Assembly: GCA_012517875.1 (NCBI GenBank)
Contig: JAAYUB010000032.1
Location: 1-45,627 of the forward strand
DNA from: Acidobacteriota bacterium
GTDB lineage: Bacteria > Acidobacteriota > JAAYUB01
DNA length: 45,627 bases
Direction: 5' to 3'
Shown here: positions 25,015 to 33,502 of the stretch, piece after piece
Layout of the letters: every line of letters starts with the position of its first letter
Numbering within the stretch: the first letter of the stretch is position 1
The notes under the pieces: generated by a model
What the model saw: only the letters and a program-made list of their open reading frames with translations
The model's database searches: none
Told to the model about the DNA's origin: nothing
Program-made: the position numbers and the translations under genes

Positions 25015-25308
25015 TTAAATGTTGTCGAAATACTCGATCATTTTTTCGCCCGGCTTCAGCTTGACCAGGGCTTTCTTGTACGCCGGCTTGTGGCCCTCGT
25101 AACGGCCCATGCGCCGCTTCTTCTGGGGCATATTCAAGATCCGGATCGATTCGACCTTGACGTTGAACAGGCGCTCGATGGCTGCGGCGATCTCCGGCTT
25201 GTTGGCGTCGGGATGCACCCGGAAGGCCACGAAACCAGCGTCGTTCTTCAGCGTGACCGATTTTTCGGTCAGATGGGGCTTCCTCAGGATCTGATAGATG
25301 TCTTTCAT
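25015..25308 (-). CDS. rplW: 50S ribosomal protein L23
   Basis: 97-residue exit-site protein and main docking point for trigger factor and SRP. Marks: DIYQILRKPHLTEKSVTLKN, FRVHPDANKPEIAAAIERLF, VKVESIRILNMPQKKRRMGR. The start overlaps the rplD stop by 4 bases (ATGA). Confidence 0.97.
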   Translation of the reverse strand: MKDIYQILRKPHLTEKSVTLKNDAGFVAFRVHPDANKPEIAAAIERLFNVKVESIRILNMPQKKRRMGRYEGHKPAYKKALVKLKPGEKMIEYFDNI

Positions 25309-25931
25309 TTTCCAAGGACCTCCTGGACCTGGAGGATGGCGTCCTTCGAGAAGAGCACCTTCTCGTGGTTGAGCAGATCGACGATGTTGAGTCCCGAGCC
25401 CGTCACGTACTTGACCTTGGGCAGGTTACGCGCGGACAGGATCGCGTTGGTGTTGTCCAGCGAGTCCACCACCAGCAGGTTGCGCGCCAGCTCCAGCGCG
25501 CCCATCACGCCAAGGAACTCTTTCGTCTTGGGGGCTGGGATCTCCAGCCGGTCCACGATCACCAGCTGGTTCTGGCGCAGTTTCTCGGACAGGACGGAGC
25601 ACATCGCCCCCTGGCGTTTGCGCTTCGGGAAGGCGTAGCCGTAATCGCGCGGCTGCGGGCCGAATACGGTGCCGCCTTTCCGCCAGATCGGGTTGCGGGT
25701 CTGGCCGGCGCGGGCGCGGCCGGTGCCCTTCTGCCGCCACGGCTTGCGGTTGCTGCCGCTGACCTCGCCCCGGGTCTTGGTGGCGTGCGTGCCCCGGCGG
25801 CCGTTGGCCTGGTAGTGCCGGACCGCTTCCCAGATGAGCGTCTCCTTCAGGGGCACCCCGAAGACGTTTTCATTGAGCTCCAATTGCTCAACGGTTTCGT
25901 TCTGCAGATTTTTGACTTCCACGACTGGCAT
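25305..25931 (-). CDS. rplD: 50S ribosomal protein L4
   Basis: 208-residue protein whose loop lines the exit tunnel with L22. Marks: [60 protein letters not shown], and the globular C-terminus [20 protein letters not shown]. In gamma-proteobacteria L4 represses the S10 operon through its leader; that mechanism is not established for other phyla. Confidence 0.97.
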   Translation of the reverse strand: MPVVEVKNLQNETVEQLELNENVFGVPLKETLIWEAVRHYQANGRRGTHATKTRGEVSGSNRKPWRQKGTGRARAGQTRNPIWRKGGTVFGPQPRDYGYAFPKRKRQGAMCSVLSEKLRQNQLVIVDRLEIPAPKTKEFLGVMGALELARNLLVVDSLDNTNAILSARNLPKVKYVTGSGLNIVDLLNHEKVLFSKDAILQVQEVLGK

Positions 25932-25944
25932 GGCTGCACTCCGC

Positions 25945-26574
25945 TTAGTTCTTCTTGATCGTGACGTAGCTGCCGGAGTAGCCCGGCACCGCGCCCTTGA
26001 TCAGGATGATGTTCTTCTCCGGCAGAATCCGGACCACTTCCAGGTTCTTCACCGTCACCCGGCTGTCGCCGAGGTGGCCGGCCATCCGCATGCCCTTGAT
26101 GACGCGGGACGGATAGGCCGAGGCGCCGATGGAGCCGGGCGCCCGGTGGAACATGGAGCCGTGGCTCGCGCCGCCGCCGGCGAAATTGTGTCGCTTGATG
26201 ACGCCCTGGAAACCGCGGCCCTTGCTCTGGCCGATGACGACCACCTTCTCGTTGATCTGGAAGACGTCGTCGGCCTTGATCTCCTGGCCCAGCTCGATCT
26301 CCGCCATCGCCTTGGTGGGGCGGAATTCCCGCAGCATCCGGGTCGGCGCGGTGTTGGCCTTCAGGAAATGGCCGCGGAGCGGTTTGGTCACGTTCTTCAC
26401 CGGCCGCTCCTCCATCAGACCCAGCTGGACGGCTTCGTAACCGTCTTTCTCCAGCGATTTCTTCTGGACGACCACGCAGGGGCCCAGCTGTATCACCGTC
26501 ACGGGAATGACCCGTCCATCTTCGTGAAAGATCTGAGTCATGCCAAGCTTTTTGCCAATCAGTCCTTCAACCAT
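25945..26574 (-). CDS. rplC: 50S ribosomal protein L3
   Basis: 209-residue early-assembly 50S protein. Marks: [100 protein letters not shown]. The Gln in GFQGVIKRH is the position methylated by PrmB where that enzyme exists. 20 bases after rpsJ. Confidence 0.97.
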   Translation of the reverse strand: MVEGLIGKKLGMTQIFHEDGRVIPVTVIQLGPCVVVQKKSLEKDGYEAVQLGLMEERPVKNVTKPLRGHFLKANTAPTRMLREFRPTKAMAEIELGQEIKADDVFQINEKVVVIGQSKGRGFQGVIKRHNFAGGGASHGSMFHRAPGSIGASAYPSRVIKGMRMAGHLGDSRVTVKNLEVVRILPEKNIILIKGAVPGYSGSYVTIKKN

Positions 26575-26594
26575 CGGTCACTCCAGCTGTTGAT

Positions 26595-26921
26595 TTATTT
26601 ATGATCGGAGCCGAACGCCTTGATCTCGACGTCGATAGCCGCCGGGAGATCCATCTTCATCAACTGTTCCAGCGTTTCGGGAGTGGGTTCCAGGATGTCG
26701 ATCAGCCGTTTGTGGGTCCGGATCTCGAACTGCTCGCGCGATTTCTTGTCGACGTGGGGCGAGCGGTTGACGGTGAACCGGTTGACGGTCGTGGGGAGGG
26801 GGATGGGGCCCGACACCCTGGCCCCGGTCCGGAGCGTGATGTCCACGATCTCGGCGATGGACTGGTCCAAGACCCGGTAATCGTACGCCTTCAGACGAAT
26901 CCTGATGATTTCGTTGATCAT
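26595..26921 (-). CDS. rpsJ: 30S ribosomal protein S10
   Basis: 108-residue first gene of the cluster; also NusE, the NusB and NusG partner in antitermination. Marks: [60 protein letters not shown] and [14 protein letters not shown]. The ATG at 26921 has GGTGAGG upstream. No tuf or fusA precedes it; the region upstream is a 245-nt leader and promoter, then mgtE on the same strand. Confidence 0.97.
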   Translation of the reverse strand: MINEIIRIRLKAYDYRVLDQSIAEIVDITLRTGARVSGPIPLPTTVNRFTVNRSPHVDKKSREQFEIRTHKRLIDILEPTPETLEQLMKMDLPAAIDVEIKAFGSDHK

Positions 26922-27166
26922 ATCCTCACCAGCTCAACAAAGTTGTCGTTGTCCGTCCGACAGCCACTGCAGCCGCCATCTCAAGCGAGCCGCGATCGGT
27001 CTCGTGCTGGCACGGGGATGCCCGCCGGACCGTGCGTCAAAGTGCCCAAGGTGTGCCGCGCTGCAGTCTAACTGCCGCTTGTCAGGCCTGAAATTGGAAC
27101 CGGGGGCGGTTCGTAACAGACCTATAGTTCAAATTAGGAGGTCCGAAACCTCACCTCAAAGAAAGA
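26922..27166 (-). promoter_or_regulatory. Long 5' leader of the ribosomal protein operon
   Basis: From the predicted transcript start near 27166 to rpsJ, about 245 nt with no ORF of note. Potential hairpins on the minus strand include GAGGT-loop-ACCTC (27152-27138) and GCACGG/CCGTGC (27035-27030 with 27015-27010). Such length suggests autoregulation by a ribosomal protein, but no known leader class is recognised. Confidence 0.45.
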
Positions 27167-27172
27167 ACCGCG

Positions 27173-27220
27173 ATTATACCCATCGCGAAACAGAATGCAA
27201 GTGTTTTTTTAACTTTTTTG
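27173..27220 (-). promoter_or_regulatory. Promoter of the S10-spc-alpha operon with UP-like A-tracts
   Basis: Minus strand: A-tracts AAAAAAGTTAAAAAAA (27219-27204), then TTGCAT (27200-27195), 16-base spacer, perfect TATAAT (27178-27173). The A-tracts lie about -40 to -60, where the RNA polymerase alpha C-terminal domain binds UP elements. Confidence 0.85.
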
Positions 27221-27270
27221 TGCCGGCCCGCGGCGACCGGCGGTCGGGCACCCGGCCCGGCGGCGGACGC

Positions 27271-28620
27271 CTACAGGAAGAACTGCGCCAGGCCTAGAAA
27301 AACCACGAAGCCGGCGATGTTCGCGGCCGTGGTGGTCACGATGCTGGATCCCTGCGCCGGGTCCAGCTTCAGCCAGTTGAGCACCAGCGGGACCAGGGCG
27401 CCGAACAGGTTCGCCGTCAGGGTGCTGAGCAGCAGGCTGACCCCCGCCAACAGCGCCAGCGGGAGCTGGCCCGACCAGACCAGAACCACGCCGGCCAAGA
27501 CCAGACCGCAGACCAGCCCGAGCAGCAGCCCCACGGCCAGCTCCTTGGCCAGAACCGGCAGCTCTTTCCGGTACTCCAGCTCGCCGAGAACCAGCCCGCG
27601 GACCACCACGGTGAGCGTCTGGGTGGAGGTGGTGGCGGTCATCGTCGTCAGCACAGGGATGAGCACGGCCAGCCAAACCCAGCGGTCCAGCGCCTCCCAG
27701 AAGAGGGCCACCACCACGGCTCCCAGGATCGCCGTGACCAGCGTCGCGGCCACCCAGTTGAAGCGCAGTCGGACCGTCCGCAGCAGCGGGGTGAGCACGT
27801 TCTCCTCGGAATGGATCTTGGCCAGGTGGTACATGTCCTCGGTGGCCTCCTCCTCGATGACGTCGATGACGTCGTCCACCGTGACCACCCCGAGCAGCTT
27901 GTTGTTCTCGTCCACCACCGGCACGGCCAGCAGGTCGTAGTTGGCCACGAGCTTGGCCACCTCCTCCTGCGCGGTGCCGGTGGACACCCGCACCGGGTCC
28001 GGGAGCATGATGTCCTTGAGCTGGACGGCCGGCTCGGCGAACACCAGCCGGCGGAAGGAGAGCACGCCGATCAGGTTGTTGTGCTCGTCGGTGACATATA
28101 CATAGAGATAGTACTCCGACCGGAACCGGGTCCGGATGATGCGCAGCGCCTCCTCCACCGACAGGTCCTGGTCCAGCGCCAGGTAGTCGGTGTTCATCAG
28201 ACCGCCGGCGGTGTCCTCCTCGTAGAGCAGCATCTTCTCGAAAAACAGCCGCTTGCCCGGCGGCAGGCTGGCCAGCACCGCCGCCTTCTTCTCGTCGGTC
28301 AGGTAGCCGAGAAAGTCGGTGGCATCATCGGCCGACAGCCGCAGGACCATCGTGGCGATCCGCTCCTCGGCGATGTCGGCCAGCAGGTCCCGGGCCATCT
28401 CGTCGGGCAGGTAGGTGATGACGCTCGCGGCGAGTCCCTCTTCGAACAGCACGCCGAGGAACTCCTCCTGCTCCTGGAAGTTGAGCCGGTGAAACACCCC
28501 GGCCAGGTCGGAGGGATGGAGTTTGCGGACCACGTTCTTCATGTTGTCCCACGCTTTCATCATGAAGAAGCGCAGGAGGATCTTCTGGGGATGGCTCAGT
28601 TCTTCTTCGGGCTTCTTCAT
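27271..28620 (-). CDS. mgtE: MgtE-family transporter, divergent in the pore motifs
   Basis: 449 residues with the MgtE layout: N-domain of helical repeats (about 20-135), two CBS domains (about 140-262, TDYLALDQDLSVEEALR and LLAVPVVDENNKLLGVV), then five membrane helices (285-449). MgtE proteins are dimeric Mg2+ channels gated by the cytoplasmic domains. The conserved GGN-x-G-x-Q segment of the first helices reads TATTSTQ (328-334) and the pore Asp (Asp432 of the Thermus protein) aligns with Asn434 in TTTAANIAG. The family is clear but Mg2+ selectivity is not. GGGGAGG precedes the ATG. No terminator is seen before the ribosomal promoter. Confidence 0.88.
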   Translation of the reverse strand: MKKPEEELSHPQKILLRFFMMKAWDNMKNVVRKLHPSDLAGVFHRLNFQEQEEFLGVLFEEGLAASVITYLPDEMARDLLADIAEERIATMVLRLSADDATDFLGYLTDEKKAAVLASLPPGKRLFFEKMLLYEEDTAGGLMNTDYLALDQDLSVEEALRIIRTRFRSEYYLYVYVTDEHNNLIGVLSFRRLVFAEPAVQLKDIMLPDPVRVSTGTAQEEVAKLVANYDLLAVPVVDENNKLLGVVTVDDVIDVIEEEATEDMYHLAKIHSEENVLTPLLRTVRLRFNWVAATLVTAILGAVVVALFWEALDRWVWLAVLIPVLTTMTATTSTQTLTVVVRGLVLGELEYRKELPVLAKELAVGLLLGLVCGLVLAGVVLVWSGQLPLALLAGVSLLLSTLTANLFGALVPLVLNWLKLDPAQGSSIVTTTAANIAGFVVFLGLAQFFL

Positions 28621-28632
28621 CGCCGCCTCCCC

Positions 28633-29973
28633 TCACGGTTTGTTCGCTGGCCGCGGGAACGAGCGCATGCCGCCGTCGGCCCCGCGCACCGCCCAATCCA
28701 CCACATCCGTCTCGGCGCAGCGGATCCGGTCGCCTGCCGCGAGCGACCGGGTGAGCACCGGCTGGCTGACCACCTGGATGTCCAGGCCGCCGTCGGGCCA
28801 GCCCACCACCTGGGCCCACAGCAGCTCGACACCGGCGCCGGGCGCCTCCCGCCGGAACTGGACGAAACAGGCCGAACCGGCGGGCAGGCCGGCCCGGAAT
28901 TCGTCCCGCAGGGCGGGCAGCGACGCCTGAACGGCCTGGAGGATGTCCGGCTGGAGCGGCTGGTTCTGCTGAATGTCGAGCTGCTGACCGAAGCCGATCA
29001 GTTGCCGCGACAACTCCGCCGTCCACCGGCCAAGATCGCCGTCCGGCTCCACCGGAGCGAGCCGGACCACGGCCTCCTGCGGATCGCCCTTATCCGCTTC
29101 GCCGGCGGCCACCGACACGCGCACCCGCTCGCCACCGCGGGCGGCGGCCTCGCGCACCGACACGCTCTGCGATCCCGCCGCCCGGAGGAACGCGGCGGGC
29201 AGATCCAGCGTCCGGGGAAATTCACTCGGTCCGGCCGCAGCCAGGCTGCGCGCGATCAGCGCCCCGGCGGCGCCGGCCAGGAGGCTGCGCACGGCAATGG
29301 CGTTCTCGGACGGGTAGTCCCGCACCTCGAGTTCCGGACAGGCAAACTTGGCCATCCCCAGCGTGACCATCCGCAGACGGCCCGGCTGGTAGGGATACTG
29401 CTGGATGAGCACGTGGCGAGGCAGGTCGCACGCCGCCGGATCGAAGCGCCATCCGGCGTAGGCGGCGGGCGTCACGGGCAGCTTTGCGCTGACGTCGTAC
29501 ACGTAGCCGCCCCACGCCTCGGCTGCCGCCAGGGCCACGGCCTGCAGCGCCGGGTAGGCGGACGCCACCTCGTGCGGCGCCACCATGGCCACCAGGGTGA
29601 GGGCGCGCTCGGCGGAAGCCGCGGCGATCAGCTCCGATTCGTTGAACCCCTGGCCAAACCGCAGCAGGTACTCCCCGTCGGGGAACACGAGGGTGTCGCG
29701 GGTCTGGATTTCGAGCTTGACTGCGCCCGACCTGGACAACATCCGGCGGCCGGCGGCGACCGCCGACGCCCAGTCCGGCCGGCACCGGGCCAGTTCATCG
29801 AGTGGCGGCAGCAGGCTGCCGGCGACCGCTTCCGGCAGCTTCGCTCCGGCGGGGACGGCCACGGCTAGATACAGCATGGACTGGGAGTGATACCGAGGCG
29901 CGGGTCCGCCGCCGCAGCCCGCGACCGCCAGAACCGTCAGCGCCAGCGCCCAGCGTGTGCGAGTCCAGCTCAT
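28633..29973 (-). CDS. Lipoprotein with C-terminal DUF2314-like domain
   Basis: 446-residue predicted lipoprotein. ATG 29973 with a strong AGGAGGTGG; signal peptide ALALTVLAVAGCGGG with lipobox Cys at about 20. The long middle part is Ala/Leu-rich without a family I know. The last 90 residues (LLWAQVVGWPDGGLDIQVV, then AAGDRIRCAETDVVDWAVRG) resemble DUF2314, a small domain of unknown function found alone or in lipoproteins such as YegJ. It lies 12 bases upstream of mgtE and is probably co-transcribed with it, which hints at an envelope or metal-stress context, but this is position only. Confidence 0.75.
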   Translation of the reverse strand: MSWTRTRWALALTVLAVAGCGGGPAPRYHSQSMLYLAVAVPAGAKLPEAVAGSLLPPLDELARCRPDWASAVAAGRRMLSRSGAVKLEIQTRDTLVFPDGEYLLRFGQGFNESELIAAASAERALTLVAMVAPHEVASAYPALQAVALAAAEAWGGYVYDVSAKLPVTPAAYAGWRFDPAACDLPRHVLIQQYPYQPGRLRMVTLGMAKFACPELEVRDYPSENAIAVRSLLAGAAGALIARSLAAAGPSEFPRTLDLPAAFLRAAGSQSVSVREAAARGGERVRVSVAAGEADKGDPQEAVVRLAPVEPDGDLGRWTAELSRQLIGFGQQLDIQQNQPLQPDILQAVQASLPALRDEFRAGLPAGSACFVQFRREAPGAGVELLWAQVVGWPDGGLDIQVVSQPVLTRSLAAGDRIRCAETDVVDWAVRGADGGMRSFPRPANKP

Positions 29974-30078
29974 CGCCACCTCCTGTCCGTGTTCGACCAG
30001 CGGCACTATAGCATAAATCACACCGGTGCCGGTTCAATTTGCCTGCCCCGCAAAAAATCACTTCATCACAAATAATTT

Positions 30079-30087
30079 TGATATAAT
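30079..30087 (+). promoter_or_regulatory. Extended -10 promoter of buk-ptb-aminotransferase
   Basis: TGATATAAT (TGn plus perfect TATAAT, 30082-30087) lies about 50 bases before the buk ATG in an AT-rich stretch. There is no good -35, as is usual for extended -10 promoters. Confidence 0.65.
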
Positions 30088-30139
30088 GCTTCTCCCTCTT
30101 TTACTTTTATAAATATATTGTACCGGCAGGAGCGACGTG

Positions 30140-31219
30140 ATGGCGGAAACATCCCAACGGATACTGGCGATCAACCCCGGCTCCACCTCGACAAAGATCG
30201 CGGTGTTCGAGGGCCGCACCTTGCGCTGCGGTCAGACCCTGCGCCACGACGAGCACGTGATCGGACAGTACGCCACCATCACGGACCAGTACGCGTTCCG
30301 CCTGCAGGCGATCCTGGACTTTCTCGCGGTCGAGGCCATCCCCCTCGACTCCCTGCAGGCGATCGTCGGACGCGGCGGGCTCCTGCGCCCCATCGAGGGA
30401 GGAACCTACTCCGTCTCTGACGCGATGCTCAAGGACCTGCGCGAGAGCCAGATGGGTCAGCACGCCTCCAACCTCGGCGGCATCCTGGCCCACGAGCTGT
30501 CGCAGCGGTGCGGTGCGCCGGCGTTCATCGTCGATCAGGTGGTGGTGGACGAGCTCGAGCCCATCGCCCGGCTGTCCGGCCTGCCTGAGCTGCCCCGCGT
30601 CAGCATCTTTCACGCCCTCAACCACAAGGCGGTGGCTCACCGCGCCGCCCAGGACCTGGGGGGCAGGTATGCTGATTTCAATTTCATCATCGCCCACTTG
30701 GGCGGAGGGATATCCGTCGCCGCCCATCGGCGCGGGCGGGTCATCGACGTCAACAACGCCCTGAACGGCGAGGGGCCGTTCACTCCTGAGCGCAGCGGCA
30801 AGCTGCCCGTCGCCGCCCTGGCTCGCCTCTGTTTCTCCGGCCGCTTCACCCTGGCCCAGATCGAGAAGAAGATCACCGGACAGGGCGGCATCATGGCTTA
30901 CCTCGGCACCAACGACATGCGCAAAGTGGCACAGCGCATCGACGCGGGCGACGCGGAGGCGGGTCTCGTCTTCGAGGCGATGATCTACCAGGTCGCCAAG
31001 GAAATCGGGGCGGTCAGCGTCGTGCTGTTGGGCCAGGTGGACGCCATCATCCTGACCGGCGGCATCGCCCACGACACCGCCTTCGTCGCCGGCGTGGAGC
31101 GGCGCGTCCGGCACATCGCCCCGGTGCGCGTCTACCCCGGTGAGGAGGAGATGATCGCGCTGGCCGAGGGGGCGCTTCGCGTCCTGAATGGGGAGGAGCC
31201 GGCGCGCGTTTATGCGTAG
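30140..31219 (+). CDS. buk: Butyrate kinase
   Basis: 359-residue ASKHA kinase converting butyryl-phosphate (or a branched acyl-phosphate) + ADP to acid + ATP. Marks: ILAINPGSTSTKIAVFEG (phosphate 1), GRGGLLRPIEGGTY, SNLGGILAHEL, FHALNHKAVAHRAA, FIIAHLGGGISVAAH, DVNNALNGEGPFTPERSG and LTGGIAHD. Length and motifs fit butyrate rather than acetate kinase (about 400). ATG 30140 is seven bases after AGGAG; a GTG just before is too close. The order buk-ptb is the reverse of the clostridial ptb-buk operon. Confidence 0.95.
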   Translation: MAETSQRILAINPGSTSTKIAVFEGRTLRCGQTLRHDEHVIGQYATITDQYAFRLQAILDFLAVEAIPLDSLQAIVGRGGLLRPIEGGTYSVSDAMLKDLRESQMGQHASNLGGILAHELSQRCGAPAFIVDQVVVDELEPIARLSGLPELPRVSIFHALNHKAVAHRAAQDLGGRYADFNFIIAHLGGGISVAAHRRGRVIDVNNALNGEGPFTPERSGKLPVAALARLCFSGRFTLAQIEKKITGQGGIMAYLGTNDMRKVAQRIDAGDAEAGLVFEAMIYQVAKEIGAVSVVLLGQVDAIILTGGIAHDTAFVAGVERRVRHIAPVRVYPGEEEMIALAEGALRVLNGEEPARVYA

Positions 31220-31277
31220 TCCCGTTCATGCCGGTTCCCGCGGGAACCGGACGATACTCATTTAGAAGGAAGGTCCC

Positions 31278-32177
31278 ATGATCCGAACATTCGACGAGAT
31301 GGTGGCGGACGTCAAGAAGAATCCGACCAAGGTTGTCGCCGTGGCGTATGCCCACGACCCCGATGTGCTGGAGGCACTGCAGACCGCCCAGCGCGAGGAC
31401 ATCGCCCGGGGCGTGCTGGTGGGTCCGAAGGCCCAGATCGAGAAGGCGGCCGCTTCGGTGAAAGTATCCCTGGCACCCTTTGAAATCGTGGACATCGACG
31501 ACGAGAAGGAAGCCACCAAGGCCGCCGTGAACCTGGTGCGGGAAGGTCAGGCCGACGTGCTGATGAAGGGTCTCTGCTCCACCTCCACCATCCTCGGCGC
31601 GGTGCTGGACAAACAGACCGGCCTGCGCGAGTCCAAGCTGCTGAGCCACGTGTCCGCGTTCCAGGTGCCTGCCTACCATAAGCTGATCATTGTCAGCGAC
31701 GTCGCCATGAACATCGCTCCGACCCTCGAGGACAAGGTCGCCATCACCGAGAACGCCATCGCCGTCGCCCACCGGCTGGGCATCGAGACGCCCAAGGTGG
31801 CGATCATCGCCGCGGTGGAGAAGGTCAATCCGGAGAGCATGCCCTGCACCGCCGACGCCGCCATCCTGACGCAGATGGGCGTCCGCGGTCAGATCAAGAA
31901 GGCGATCATCGACGGCCCGTTGGCCGTGGACAACGCCTTTTCCAGGAAGGCGTGCGAGATCAAGGGCATCGTCACGCCGGTCGGCGGGGACGCCGACATC
32001 GCCATCACCCCCGACATCGAGGCCGGCAACGTATTTTACAAGGTGATGGGTTACCTGGCCATGGCCAAGACCGCCGGCATCATCGTGGGCGCGCGCAAAC
32101 CCATCGTGCTCACCTCGCGGGCCGACTCCGACGAGACGAAGTTCCTGTCCATCGTCTTCGCGATGAAGGTCTGCTGA
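31278..32177 (+). CDS. ptb: Phosphate butyryltransferase
   Basis: 299-residue enzyme exchanging CoA for phosphate on butyryl-CoA or branched acyl-CoAs; with buk it yields ATP. Marks: DVLMKGLCSTSTILGAVLDK, LLSHVSAFQVPAYHKLIIVS, DVAMNIAPTLEDKVAITENA, VNPESMPCTADAAILTQMG, DGPLAVDNAFSRKACEIKGI and KVMGYLAMAKTAGIIVGA. Short family length (about 300) distinguishes it from phosphate acetyltransferase. AAGGAAGG upstream of the ATG; 58 bases after buk. Confidence 0.95.
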   Translation: MIRTFDEMVADVKKNPTKVVAVAYAHDPDVLEALQTAQREDIARGVLVGPKAQIEKAAASVKVSLAPFEIVDIDDEKEATKAAVNLVREGQADVLMKGLCSTSTILGAVLDKQTGLRESKLLSHVSAFQVPAYHKLIIVSDVAMNIAPTLEDKVAITENAIAVAHRLGIETPKVAIIAAVEKVNPESMPCTADAAILTQMGVRGQIKKAIIDGPLAVDNAFSRKACEIKGIVTPVGGDADIAITPDIEAGNVFYKVMGYLAMAKTAGIIVGARKPIVLTSRADSDETKFLSIVFAMKVC

Positions 32178-32199
32178 CCGCCGCCTGAGGAGGAAACCC

Positions 32200-33441
32200 A
32201 TGCCGAAACGCTCCGCTCCGAACGCCCCCCGCCCGCCGGACTCCCGCCGGCCGACGCCCGTGGTCCCCGCCGCGCGCACACGGGACATCGAGTACGCCAT
32301 CCGGGACATCGCCGTCGAGGCCGACAAGCTGCGCAAACAGGGGGCCAAGATTCTGCCGCTGAACATCGGCGACCCGCTCAAGTACGATTTCGCCACCCCT
32401 CGGCACATGATTGAAGCGACTTACAAGGCGATGCTGGCCCAGCAGAACGGCTACTCCCCCTCGACCGGGATCGACGCCGCCGTCGCGGCCATCCGGCGGG
32501 AGGCCGAACGGAAGGGCATCCGCAACATCCTGTCCCTGTTCGTGGCCCACGGGGCCAGCGAAGCGATCGAGCTGTGCCTCAGCGCCCTGGCCGATCCGGG
32601 CGACAACGTCCTGATGCCCTACCCCGGCTATCCGCTCTACACCGCCGTCATGCAGAAGATCCAGTCGGAGATCCGGCCATATTACCTCGACGAGGCCAAC
32701 GACTGGCAACCCGACGTGGCCGACATCGAGGCCAAGATCGACGCCCGCACGAAGGCCATCTGCCTGATCAATCCCAACAACCCCACCGGCGCCCTCTACC
32801 GCCGGGACGTCCTGCTGCAGGTCATCGAGCTGGCCCGCCGGCACAACCTGGTGGTGTTCTCCGATGAGATCTACGACAAGCTGGTCTTCGACGGCAAGGA
32901 GCACATCTCCACGGCGTCGCTCGCCGACGACGTGGGCTTCGTGACGTTCAACGGACTGTCGAAATCCTATCTTGTGCCGGGCTGGCGCGTGGGCTGGGCC
33001 GTCATCAGCGGCCCGCGGGAGATCATGGGCGACTTCGACGAGGCTGTGCACAAGTTCGTCCGGGCGCGCCTGTGCGCCAACCACCCGGAGCAGTTCGCGA
33101 TCCAGCCGGCGCTCGAGGGTCCGCAGGACCATCTCGCCGACGTCAACGCCCGCCTCACCGAGCGGCGCGATTACACCATCGACCGGCTCAACGCCATCCC
33201 GGGCATCTCCTGCGTCAAGCCGGAAGGCGCGTTCTACGCCTTCCCCAGCATCAACGTGCCCATGGACGACAAGACCTTCACCCTCCGAGTGCTCAACGAG
33301 TGCCACGTACTGGTGGTTCACGGTTCCGGCTTCGGCCAGAAACCCGGCACCCAGCACTTCCGGGTAGTGACCCTGCCGGACCGGCCCACCCTCGAGGCCG
33401 CCTACGACAAGCTGGAAGCGTTCATGAAACGGATCCGCTGA
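32200..33441 (+). CDS. PLP-dependent aminotransferase class I/II, AlaA-like
   Basis: 413-residue fold-type I aminotransferase. LPLNIGDP, NGYSPSTGIDAAV, GASEAIELCLSALADPGDNV, PYPGYPLYT, NPNNPTGALYRRD, FSDEIYDKLVFDG, and the PLP lysine in NGLSKSYLVPGWRVGW are all present, with FRVVTLPD near the end. The pattern matches the AlaA branch (glutamate-pyruvate and branched substrates). About 27 N-terminal residues rich in Pro/Arg are extra. GAGGAGG before ATG 32200; 22 bases after ptb, so one operon. It could supply 2-oxo acids for an acyl-CoA route ending in ptb/buk. Confidence 0.9.
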   Translation: MPKRSAPNAPRPPDSRRPTPVVPAARTRDIEYAIRDIAVEADKLRKQGAKILPLNIGDPLKYDFATPRHMIEATYKAMLAQQNGYSPSTGIDAAVAAIRREAERKGIRNILSLFVAHGASEAIELCLSALADPGDNVLMPYPGYPLYTAVMQKIQSEIRPYYLDEANDWQPDVADIEAKIDARTKAICLINPNNPTGALYRRDVLLQVIELARRHNLVVFSDEIYDKLVFDGKEHISTASLADDVGFVTFNGLSKSYLVPGWRVGWAVISGPREIMGDFDEAVHKFVRARLCANHPEQFAIQPALEGPQDHLADVNARLTERRDYTIDRLNAIPGISCVKPEGAFYAFPSINVPMDDKTFTLRVLNECHVLVVHGSGFGQKPGTQHFRVVTLPDRPTLEAAYDKLEAFMKRIR

Positions 33442-33468
33442 GCGCGGAACGCCGACGGGATTTCGGAG

Positions 33469-33502
33469 ACGGCGGCCGGACGGCCGCCGTTCTCATTTCT
33501 TC
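33469..33502 (+). terminator. Probable terminator after the aminotransferase gene
   Basis: ACGGCGGCC, GGAC loop, GGCCGCCGT (33469-33490) forms a nine-pair stem followed by TTCTCATTTCTT. It lies between two convergent genes and ends within the last codons of surE on the other strand. Confidence 0.65.

Noticed and set aside
26941-27120. A tRNA or known riboswitch in the rpsJ leader
   Set aside because: No cloverleaf, T-loop motif or conserved riboswitch core could be traced; only simple hairpins are seen.
27201-27270. A terminator after mgtE, from T-runs near a GC-rich hairpin
   Set aside because: On the minus strand the run is A, not T, so it cannot end mgtE; it fits an upstream A-tract of the ribosomal promoter.
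27811-29868. A 685-codon open frame on the plus strand opposite mgtE and the lipoprotein
   Set aside because: Antisense to two genes with clear domains and ribosome sites; its composition (His, Gly, Arg rich) is typical of a reverse shadow.
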